A stretch of DNA of 64,000 bases from the NCBI GenBank assembly GCA_958496175.1, contig OY292276.1, positions 15,642,001 to 15,706,000 on the forward strand, written 5' to 3'. Source of the DNA: Sisyra terminalis. Taxonomy: Eukaryota > Arthropoda > Insecta > Neuroptera > Sisyridae. Shown here piece by piece: positions 47,366 to 58,000 of the stretch (its first letter is position 1; each line of letters starts with the position of its first letter). The translations under genes and the position numbers were made by a program. The notes beneath the pieces are model-generated. The model saw nothing but the letters and a program-made list of their open reading frames with translations. It was not told the DNA's origin and made no database searches.

Positions 47366-47890
47366 TCCTATAAGGAACATACATCCAGAAAACCTGGCTC
47401 AACAATATTTTGAAATTTTTCAAAAAATCCATAAGGCAAATCATAGTGTATAAACTCTGAAACAAACCTAAAACCTCCAAATATTTGGAGAAAAGATCAC
47501 ATATGAATACTCTGGAAGAATATGAAATCCTAATAGCTTTCCGTAAAATATTTACAGCCCTATATTGACACAACTGACCAATGGTAAAAATTAACTATTG
47601 GTTGATACCATGGCAATAATATTTTTTTTTATTTTCAAAGAAATTGCACAATCTGCATAGGGTTGCAATAAGTGCATTCAATCCATAGACAATCACATGT
47701 AAGCACTAGTCTCAGTAGATTAGTGCTGTATAAGTACAAAGATTGATAATAATATAAAACCCCCAAACTTGAACCAATCAATAACCCTAACGACAAATTA
47801 TTCATAACAAACACCTGATATGAAATTTGTTTTAAAGTTGAAAAAATAAAAATACTACCTGACGATGACAGCTAGACGCAATTGAAACTG
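47366..47890 (+). pseudogene. Penelope-like element relic, second copy
   Basis: The + strand reads YKEHTSRKPGS near 47370, then MNTLEEYEIL at 47503-47532, both matching the 10.4-10.7 kb relic. The match then breaks for about 230 bases and resumes at 47761 (KLEPINNPNDKLF, aligning with KLNPTNIFNDKLL) and runs to CTACCTGACGATGACA near 47855, the LTR-like start. The interruption (about 47531-47760) is unrelated A+T-rich DNA, an insertion within an already dead copy. Frameshifts and stops are present elsewhere too. Confidence 0.65.
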
Positions 47891-48144
47891 TAAATGTAGA
47901 ATTGTAGAGTTTTTTTCTTCTTTAAAACAACCTTTATATAGGATGAAGGTACTTAGCAGAGTATAAGCTCTCTATTCATATGTCGTTCTTTCGAGCTTTA
48001 GAAAGTCCTTAAATCTCCGTTTGGGGTCCTTTTTTATAACCCCTACTACTCTCTCGACTAGTAGTAAGCAATTTTTGTAGGAATATAGGAATTTGAGTGT
48101 AGGAATAGCGTATATGGAATATATCGGGTGTTATGTACTAGAAC

Positions 48145-48559
48145 TACCGTCTTTTTCCAAAAATAAGACACTGTCTTACTTTCTTTTTTGGTTCAAAATA
48201 CACGCCATGGCTTATTTTCGGGGGAGGGCAAGTACTGACTGAATTCCAAACTAGTAAACCTCTATTTCGACCCCTCAACAGTGGTGGCAGCATATAATCA
48301 AACCACTTTCTTATAACTACTTGGGTGCACCAGGCTTTTTACTTTCAATGACATAAATTCCTGAAACGAGTTGAATTTTGTCTTTTTTACCTTTAGTGAT
48401 TAAAAATGACAAATCGCCAAAATACAGGTAACACGTGCACTATCGCAACCGGTAGAAGAAACGTAAATTCACGAGAAAGTCTTGTGGTGAACCCTCGTTT
48501 GAGCTCCTTTCTTTTTTCACATTATTGTAACTATGGCTTATTTTCGGAAAAAGGCGGTA
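48145..48559. mobile_element. TA-flanked MITE
   Basis: Element 48147-48557 (411 bp) is flanked by TA on both sides. The left end CCGTCTTTTTCCAAAAATAAG and the reverse-complemented right end CCGCCTTTTTCCGAAAATAAG differ at two positions. The word TGGCTTATTTTCGG occurs near both ends (48211 and 48534), and AAGACACTGTCTTA near the left end is self-complementary. The interior has no transposase; it is a non-autonomous Tc1/mariner-type element by its TA duplication. Confidence 0.75.
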
Positions 48560-51468
48560 GGTCTTTAAATTGAATAAATTATGATGATTGGAAAGAAAAA
48601 ATTCAATAAATTATTTTGAAAAAGTTAACACCTAGATTATTTTTATACGAAATTTTTCAAATTTACCAAAAATCGGGACAAATAATTAAATTATTTTTCC
48701 TTCAAAGAGTTGAATTGTAGTTATCGAGTTGTAATTTTTATTTAGAGTTTCCCAAAATATGTTCTACGGGTCCAGAATAGGTGTTCCGCGGAGCCTAAAT
48801 AGATATTTCGCAAAATTTGGAATGCATAAAGAAAATTGAACAAGTTTTACTTCATAATGAAAGACGAGCGACGGTTAAACTTTACTAAGGTTTATTTCAA
48901 GGATATGCGAAAATTTTAAGTACATAGAAGTTGGGTAAAAATTCATTACCAAGAGCCAATATTTTTTACCGAGAGTGATATTAAACAATGCGATTTAACG
49001 ACCCAAATTTATTGAAATTTCTTTAATAACTTTAATTTTGTTTGAGCTTTTATGAATTACCAAACCAAAAAATAAGATAGTTGTTTTGCCTAAATATTCG
49101 GATTTGCCAAGTGTTCCAATGCTCAAAAAGTTTGGTAAGCCCATATTTAGTTTAAAAAAAAGAAAATTTGATTACAAGGAAATCAAGTTAAACTAATTTA
49201 ATTATAATTCCAAATTTTAGTTGGTTTCTTTTTTATAAAGCTGCAGTAATTAAAAAGAAAATTCATCGTTATTTTTCAATAAGAAAAATGACGATATTAA
49301 AACAATGTTTTCTTCAGAAACAAGTTTTCAATCTGGATATTAATTTTATGCTAAACTTAAGTCTTTAAGCAGTTTGCAAAAAACTAAATAGAGTTTTACT
49401 GGCTTCTTTATTAACCCATAAGTGGTTTGTAATTAAAACTTCTTTTCTTGAAAAGTTATGAGAATTCTAAACAAGGAAACGCCAATAAAATTCTATATTA
49501 AAAACGGAATATATTGGAAAATTTAGTTTGAGAAAACGCAATAAAATAATGTTACATTTGTTGAATACGATTGCGACATATTGTAAAAAAAAACATTATT
49601 TATCCGGTTCAATTAAGTTTTATTGATTTTTATGAACTTAATTGCATTTAATCGTGTGTTTGCTACTGTGAAGTTGCAAATCGAAATCAGATCTTAATGT
49701 AAAGCGCGTCGTTGTTAAAAATTTATGAATTTTATTGTTCCCATAAAGCGACAAACTTCGTGTTCGCTCTAAATGTGGGCCGCGTTAAAAATTAAATAAA
49801 ATACTTAGCAGATTCTGTGTGGAGGATTATCATTGCTGCTTACGCATTTAACAAGCTTTACTTATCTAGAGTTTATAATCGGGGTAATAAGTAACTCGAT
49901 ATCTGTCGAGTCGCTACAGGCGGTTTAGAACTTATCACTATTTCATTTTTGTTAAATTATAACTTGCTTTAACTTCACGGCAATAAATTATACAACACTT
50001 GTACTTTTATGTGAATATCTACACTTGAAAAAAATAATTATATAGTATTATCTATTTGCGTTAAACGTTGCGCTCGCACTTGCAGAATTCCTAAGTGGAA
50101 AATTAGAACGTTGATTTATGAAAAACCATTTATTCGAGTCTATTAAAATGAACATTAAAATATTTATATATGGAATGTGTAACGAGTTTGGAAAAAATCA
50201 AAGGGTCGATGAAAATTACCAACCATCTTAGTAATTGATCGTTAAACGGTCATTGGAGAAAATAAAAAGTTCCAATAAAATAAATTAGCAAGTAATAATA
50301 ATCATTCATCAGGTCTGGGAATAATAAGGACGTGCAACGTGAGCGATACACTGATTCTGATAATGTCCACTTATAAGGTTGCACTGTAACCATATCTGAT
50401 ATTTTTCTTGGTAATGCAGCCATCAATTTATTATCTTACATGTCACCATATGTGAATAGAACGGAGTTGCTTATTATTCTTTGTAAATTATCCAATTATC
50501 GTATTACATATACAATTATCAAAATGTTGAATATTTTCATATTCACCACGGACAATGTAGATGAGTTACGCCAGTGGAAGCTGATAGCTGATACTTTGTT
50601 ACTTGATAGCTGCTTATTGTGCATTCTAATCAGTGGTTGGAATCATTATTATCGTCTGTCGATACATTCATGATATATCAGCACGTATCATACCAGTCCG
50701 TAGATTCTGAACATTCCCTTAGCAGATCCACAAAAGACTGATTACTGATCGCGCTCTTTGGTCACACGGTTTATTGAAACGAGTTTTCAATAATTGTCAT
50801 TTCTTCTTTATTAAAAAATGTATTTTTAATTTCATATTTCATCCATGGTATTTGAGACCTGACAACATATTTGCTTAGTAATATGGAAGCGTATAGAAAT
50901 GATTTATTTCGTTTGTTAAAGGTTACAATTAAAACATGATACATCACTAATGTTACTAACATTAACCAACAGCATTCCTTATATTTCCTATAATTCAATA
51001 TAGAAAATATTTCTTCGCGTTTTTTTTACAATGAAATATCATAACTGGTAAAATCATTAAAAAAATTATGTATAATTTATATCATTTTGTTATTTATTTT
51101 TTTTGGATTAAATTGGTTTAATGTAGGTAATATTATTTTAATATGTTTTTTTTAAATTTATCGAATATATATTTTTTTTTAGTTTTTGACATTTTCCAAT
51201 TACTTTAACGATTTGCGATGCAAAGGTTAATGCTACTCACAAAATTGGCGTGAACTCAATGCAATAAATTTACATTGCCGTCAATTTTAGCACATTGAGG
51301 TTCAAGCATACAAGTTCAATATGGTACATCATTTTGTTGGACTTGCAATTTTCATTGCATGAATTTGTTCCCCTTTATTTTTTTAAAACGCAGCTTAACA
51401 GAAAATGACTGTATATAAGGCAAAAGTGAATGATACTTTGTATCTATTAAGTTATAATTTAAAAATAT
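48560..51468. other. Non-coding interval with a complex block at 49.65-49.95 kb
   Basis: No gene recognised. The stretch 49660-49950 is richer in G+C and binding-site-like words (GTGGGCCGCG, GGATTATC, CTTATCT, CTCGATATCTGTCGAGTCGC) than its flanks and is a candidate regulatory block. A 77-codon frame at 50440-50673 shows no domain. Confidence 0.35.
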
Positions 51469-52505
51469 TAGGCCTCCTGGAAAGTTCTGTTCGTTGCTCT
51501 AATATAAAAAAATGTTTTATTCTTTGATATGAAAAATTGAACCTGTGCTTGTTTGATATCTTCTTGATTTTTGAATTTTTTGTCTTCCAAACAATTTTTC
51601 AAAAATAAGCGACAAAAATATGCGATAGTCGAAGAGTGGTAACTCCGGGGAGTAAAGTGACTATGGCAAAATTTTCCAGCCTAGTTTTGCAATTTTTGAC
51701 CAATTTTCTCAGTAACATGTGGTCTGGCATTAGCACAATGCAGTATGATGTTCCTTCTATTGAATATCGCCGACCTTTTTGGACTGCCGCTTTTAAATTA
51801 TCCAGCTGCTGACAATACACGAATTGAGCTTTTTGTTCGGTTTCAAAAGCTCATAATATTCTCGGATGTTCCACCATTTCGATGACATTTACTTATTCAG
51901 AATCAAATTAAGTTTACAGGTGGAAAGGCTAGGTGTTCCGAGTTCACAAAATTTCTTTTTCTTTGCAATTTTTTCCTAGATAATTTACTTTTCATCGCCA
52001 GTTATTATCCGGTTCGGTTCTAAAAAACTTGATTGTTTCCGAGCAAGCAGAGATGTGCATATGACGAACCTATCATTAAAACTCAATTGACTAAATTCAT
52101 GTGGCACCCATATTGAATACTTCTGTACTAATCCAAGACGTTGCAGCAAGGCCAAAATCACCAGCCTAAAATTTTTCGAATCATCTTTTTCACGTTCATC
52201 AGAAAGCGTACCTTCATCAAAAGCTTTCAATACATTTTTACAAGTTTCCGTAACATTACTTTTTTAATTGAAAATTCGGATAAAATACAGTAGCAATAAT
52301 AAACTTTATCGGTAGGCATCGGTACTCTTAAGCTCCATTTTTAAGCCAATTGTGAATTTACTTTGTCTTAGATAATTTGCTTCGCCAGTTTGTATGCCAT
52401 AAGCGGTAACAAAAGCAACCGGAAATGCACGAAATAAGCTTGGGCTTAAGTAAGGAAAATTGTTGCCGTTGTCATAGAAACGGACAGAACTTTCCGGAAT
52501 ACCTA
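51469..52505 (-). mobile_element. mariner element, internally deleted
   Basis: Terminal repeats begin GGCCTCCTGGAAAGTTCTG at 51471 and, reverse complemented from 52503, GGTATTCCGGAAAGTTCTG; TA flanks both (51469-51470, 52504-52505). At 1033 bp it is about 250 bp shorter than an intact mariner (about 1.3 kb). The transposase remnant is on the minus strand. Confidence 0.92.
51540..52260 (-). pseudogene. mariner transposase, broken
   Basis: From the N-terminal side: LQRLGLVQKYSIWVPHEFS and ICTSLLARKQ lead to IITGDEK (first catalytic Asp), followed by stops and frameshifts, then YYELLKPN and YCQQLDNLKAA, a frame reading ILHCANARPHV (normally FHxDNARPH; the second catalytic Asp is replaced by Ala), and LYSPELPLFDY (third-Asp block, Asp kept). 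The N-terminal helix-turn-helix region is mostly missing and the C-terminus runs into the terminal repeat. The parts lie in several frames, so no protein can be made. Confidence 0.9.
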
Positions 52506-52854
52506 ATTTTATTACTTAAAATTATTACAATTACAAAAATTATAAATATTTGTTTCGAGTATACATTCTTTTGACTCCAATTTTTAAGAATGTGATTATA
52601 ATGGAATTGGGCATTTCAAGATTTATCCATGCAGATTCAATAAAAATAGATCGTAAGATCGCTTTTTTTAGCAAAAAATTTAGAAAAAAAAAAACAAGTT
52701 AAAACCAACAATTTTCTGACTAACAAAATGTAAATTTTCATCGCAAAATTAACAAAATTGTTATTTTTTTATACAACGATCTAGAAACTAAACAATTTCT
52801 GTTGTTTTATCGATTTCAGAAAATTTCAATTATATAATATAACGGAAAATGATT

Positions 52855-53163
52855 TTCTTCTTTTGGATACTAAATACTTGATGTTTTTATTTAATCTTCG
52901 TACAACATTTCACTACCTACGTTAAAATAGAAATTATTTATTTAAATTTTTTACATTATTAATTTTTAACATATTGTAATTTTACAAGAGGAGTGATTCA
53001 AGTAATACCATATATTATTATTGTTGTTCCAATGCCGAAATTATTATACATGAATTTAACAATTTATGTTTTGTAATTGAGTACCTGATGAAGCTACGAA
53101 AGTAGCGAAGCGTTAAACGAAGATTAATTAAAAAAATCAAGAATTTAATATCCAAAACATGAG
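52855..53163. repeat. Inverted repeat related to Penelope pseudo-LTRs
   Basis: The left arm (52855-52922) and right arm (53095-53163) are inverted copies of about 66 bp at roughly 80% identity, sharing TTTGGATA, AATCTTCGT and TTCGCTAC/TTCACTAC words. The right arm adjoins GAGTACCTGATGAAGC, typical of the start of Penelope pseudo-LTRs, which are often arranged in inverted pairs. No coding sequence lies between the arms. Confidence 0.5.
53083..53125 (+). ncRNA. Degenerate hammerhead-like ribozyme core
   Basis: CTGATGA (53085-53091) is followed by a perfect hairpin GCTAC-GAAA-GTAGC (53093-53106), then GAAGCGTTAAACG (53107-53119). This is the order of a minimal type I hammerhead as found in Penelope LTRs: CUGAUGA, stem II, GAAA, short stem III. 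The GAAA is changed to GAAG, and the cleavage site expected after stem III is not the usual UH, so it is probably inactive. Confidence 0.4.
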
Positions 53164-54884
53164 ATTCATTTTTCTGTTATACTATACAAACCATGGATAA
53201 GATCGTGAATAAAGCTAATTTCAATTATAACTACAATTTGTTGTCATTACTTTTTTAAGTTTTTATTTATTTTTAGAGAAACCTTAAATTCTGAAAACAC
53301 TATAACAATATAATAATTTTTCAATTTAAAAAATTATTTTAAAAGTTGTAAATAATTTTTATTTGCAGAATAATGATAGTGGGCGTTAAATTAAGCCTCT
53401 GTGAAACAATGGTTCAAGAGGTTGTTGACTTATGTGATGCCCAGTATCATATTTTTAACAATTTGTAAATTTGTTTTAGAATAATAAAAAAATTCAAACA
53501 AAAAAACAAACATTTAATTCAATAAAAATGGAATGTTTACAAATGCAGATTAAAAATTTTTTGTGATCTTTTTTTAAATTTTTAACACCTTAGTTTATAG
53601 TAACATTTGATTGATTTTCACAGACTAAATTTAAAAATAAATATTTGAAAAATTTACCATGATAAGGTGTTTTTATTCTGTCTATTTAACCAAATTTAAA
53701 GCAACCTCGATGATTTCAGAGTTTTCCATCTTAAAATGCTTAAAAGCTCCTGTTAAACTTCTTACTTTTCTAATATTTAATTTTTAATTTTGTAAAGTAT
53801 TTATAGTTCTTAAAATATACGTAATTATTGGCACAACAATACTTATTACGCTTAAAAACACACAAGTGAAATATAACATAGTAGTGCATGAACAGTATTA
53901 TTTGGAGATACCTATAACCATTATCGTTAAATAATTGAAGTTTAAAACTTCTCTATCAATTTGTTTCAAAATAATGAATAAGTGGTGTTTTAATTTAAAG
54001 ATAAGTTTTCTTCAAAATGGATTTTATACTGAAATATTTTAAATCATCCGTGTGTTACTTCTCTTCCCATCCATTTGTAATTCCTGAGGTTAGGTATGCA
54101 TATATAACTAAGTTAGTGAGTCTTCACCAATTTGTAGTAGCCGAGTGACTTTTAGGGTGTTGAGTAGTTGATTGATGGTTTAAAAGTCATCTTCTTAGTA
54201 TCTTAAACGAATGTCGCATATGATGTTTTTTAAATTAACTTACTTTGTCAAAGATGGATAGTATTTTTCAAGTTTTTTTCAGCAAAAACCTTGTTTTCAT
54301 TATGAAGTTAAGATCATTTTTTTTTACAAAGAGACAAAATTGAATTTCTCACAAAATAATTTAGTTAAGTTATTGAACAGCTCAAAGCTTTTGTTTTGGA
54401 GAAAGTCGTGTAAATGATAATAATTAAGTATTAAAGGGGTATAAGTAAAGTGTATTAGCCTCGGAAATTTTAATGAAAATTTGGAGATGTGTAGGTACTA
54501 ATAAAGTATTTAGATTCTGGGAGTTCCAGACCTCATATCTCAATTAGTTTCTATAAAAAAGTTATATTTAAAACATAATTTATTATTCAATTGATCTAAA
54601 ATTTTAGTTTGGTTTAGAGGTTCATCATGCTTTTGAAATAATAAAATTTACAATTACTTATATAACTTCATAATATGTATAAAAAATATTTTTTTTCGGG
54701 AAGAAAATAAACAATTTTTATAATCATTAAGCACTTATATACAGCTCTAAAAATATTTTTTTAAAGTTTTGCATACTTTTCATATAGTGCCTGATTTTTT
54801 TCAGATTTTTTAAAGGATTAGGGAACACAATGAAAAAAAATAAATAAAAAACCTCTTCCGCGCTCAATAACACATAATGAATAT
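53164..54884. other. A+T-rich non-coding interval
   Basis: No gene, element end or structured repeat is recognised. Confidence 0.45.
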
Positions 54885-55020
54885 GCAGTTAGCACTATGT
54901 ACATTGTATTATGATATTGATAATGGGAGTGGTTTAATTGAATTTTCAAAATTTCAACAATCAAAACAAATGAACATCTTATAATATCGCAATCCCATTG
55001 GCTAATAGCCTCTTGCATTG
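54885..55020 (-). repeat. Dispersed repeat, copy B
   Basis: Inverted counterpart of 43535-43660. The minus strand reads CAATGCAAGAGGC, then TTAGCCAATGGGATTGCGATAT. An open frame here (54818-55018, -) is a by-product: copy A has stops in the same frame. Confidence 0.7.
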
Positions 55021-58000
55021 AAGTCTGTATAATTTTATCAGATATATCAATGCAATGCTTTATTGATTCTTACTTTCAATTATTCTTTGTACTTAATTAA
55101 TTAATCACATGAATTTAAAGCACTTTTCTTATGAACTTATTATTGTATTTCGGGTAAAAAAACAGGACAAATGGATATTCATTGAAATATGTAAGCAATC
55201 TGCAAATTTAAAATGCATAAACTTATTAAAATTATTATATGATGAAATTGGAGTATGTAGTAATGCATATTTCTCCTTTTTTTGTACCTGAAATCGTATA
55301 AGTGATATTTCCACTATCAAAGTATAATTATAATTAATTCGCTTGCATTTCGCTTGCACAAAATAAATCTTTTGTTTACAACACATGAGCAAGTTTCAAA
55401 ATTATTGAATCAGATATACTTGTCATAATTTATAATCCCTTCGAGCTGTAAAAAGATGAAACTTGATAGCACAATTGAATTTCTTTTGTAAGTTTTAATA
55501 AATCGTTTAAGTAAGTCATAAAATTTTAACAACGTTTATCTTTATTTTCGTAAATTGAACGAGCAATACTAATGGCTGCGTTAACGTTGTTAAATTTTCA
55601 TTTTGGTTGAGTTTATCAATTAAATTTTATTGCATTTCCTTATACGATTAGTTAATAAAAAGAGCATTTCAGCTTTATAAAACTGATTTACAATTAGTTG
55701 ATATACGCTTAACGAGTAATTGGTATGGAAATCAAGTCAATTCCTGGCAGTGTTCACGAAACCAATCCCAAACGATTCACGAAGCTAAACCACATATGGG
55801 CAATGCTAGTTTTTTAAAAATAATTAATATGTTCTTCGCATGTTGACATTCGTGTGACAATCATTGCCGTTCACCACTGCATAAGATATTTTTCAAGTAA
55901 TCGATATAGATGTGCAAAAAATCCGACGACTTATAACAAATACGTAATGTATTGGCAACCTCATCTTGAAAACAAACAATTAAAAATAATTATTGAAGCT
56001 ACTTACAATAATCTACAGTTTTCCAATACAAAGAGGTCAATAAAAAATAGTTCGTTTTTAAAATAAATAAGTAGATTAGATTGTTTAATATTAACGTTAA
56101 AAAATAAATATTGAAAATTTCGTTAGATTCTAGAGTAACAAAAGGTATATCACATGCTTGAATTTGAGAAGAGAAAATAAATTTGAATATTGTGGATTTT
56201 ATGTGTTTACTTTTCAAAATAATTATTGATCATTCTCTAAGGCTTTTCCAATATTCGTCTATTCTTAACCCAAAATGATTAATTACTTTTATTAACAGGC
56301 GTAATTTACCTTTTATGAAACGATCGCTTGAATTTTTGATGGATGTAACTCAAAAGTTTATTTATGAAATCAATTTACGGGAAATATAACTAAAACCTCA
56401 AGCTTTAAATTTTTGTTTGCTGAAAAGAGATAGTGGTGTATATAAAGTTCACATAACAATGAAAAAGAAGTATCGCTTTTGCGTAAAACGAGCAAAATTC
56501 TCAACGAAATTATGAGCTTATTTTCCTCCTACACCGTACTTCTCCTACACAATTTGGCACAGTGGTTTTTAAATTTTAAATATTGTGGAAAACTCAAAAA
56601 TAAAAATCTATTAATTCGAAGTCCAATTCATGATGAATTGATACCTTTTTGGGTTAACATCCCACAATAGAAATCAAGTACATAAGACATGCGAAAGAAA
56701 CTATTGCTTTTACATTCTTCTTAAAGATAGAGTCGTTTTTATTGGAGACCCATGACACCTATGATTATTGGGGCTTCTATAACTAGAACTATTTTGTTGA
56801 AACAAGTATAAAGAGTAGACGAAAAAAATTGTAGATTTATTTTACTGTTACTTTTAGTTATTTATTACCACATAAAACAAATATTTAATTACCAATAATG
56901 TTCCTCATTAATGGATATTGATTATCAGTTGGTGATCTGGCAGGAACTAGTAGAGCCCTATCGATTGCAGGATCTTGGATACTGGTTTAGTATACTTAGT
57001 GGAAAAGAGGAATTTTCAAACAACTTTAATACTTTATTTTACTGAATATTAGAATTTAGAAATCGTCATCCTGACTTTTCACCACATTAACTAATCATTT
57101 AATGTATTAAAAATGGATACAGAAGTTATATCAACTTTTTGATAAAAAATTAATCTAATATAAAATGATTTAACAACATAACATTTCCTCTGTAATACCC
57201 TAAATAAAAGAAAGACATTAAATTAAGCTAAGTTCAATTTTTCGGTAAATATATTATTTTTTTTCTTTTAAAAATACAAATATTGAAGGATTATTATGAA
57301 GGATTATTATTGACGGATATTTGATGAATTTGGGAAACTGATGAAACGTTGTACAAAATAAAAATTTAAAAATGGAAAATACAAATTATCAAAAAATAAG
57401 AGACATGAATTTAATTATGTATATGACAAATATAACATAGGTAATTATAAACTAACTGTAGAAAAGAACCATCAAAATATTCTTTTGTCTAAAATTACAG
57501 AAAAACATTTTTCAATAAATTAGTAAAATTTTGATAAATGAAAATGTTTCGGTTTAAAAGATATTGCATACACGTTTAGAGCAATAATTTCTATCGAAAG
57601 TACGTGCATACAATTTACGAATATTCTTACTCGAATCGGAAACATAAATAGAGATATTTTGAATTTATTACATTTTCGTTCGATTTTCATTTTCTGAGAT
57701 TTTTGATATTTTATCTCACCAGAAGAAATAGTGATGCAAATCAATCGATAAATAATATATTTCAAAACAGTTCTTTTGTAAGGAAACCTATTTCTAATAA
57801 TTCAAAGATTAATCATCAAATAAGGTGTATCGGGGTTTTCATTTTTATTGAATTAAATTTAATTCTATTTTTATTCACTTATAGTTTAAAAAAAATAAAT
57901 AAATTATTTTTTTGTACTGTCAAGGAATCCAATTTATTAATTGTTTTCTTTTGATATTTGCTTGAAAGCTCTTAATATATTTTTATTTTAGCAATGAAAA

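Noticed and set aside
50440..50673. 77-codon ATG frame
   Set aside because: No domain or neighbouring exon signals; frames of this length are expected many times in 64 kb of this composition.
54818..55018. 66-codon minus-strand frame that is partly shared with the 43.5-kb repeat
   Set aside because: The similarity is at nucleotide level across a dispersed repeat, and copy A has stops in the same frame.
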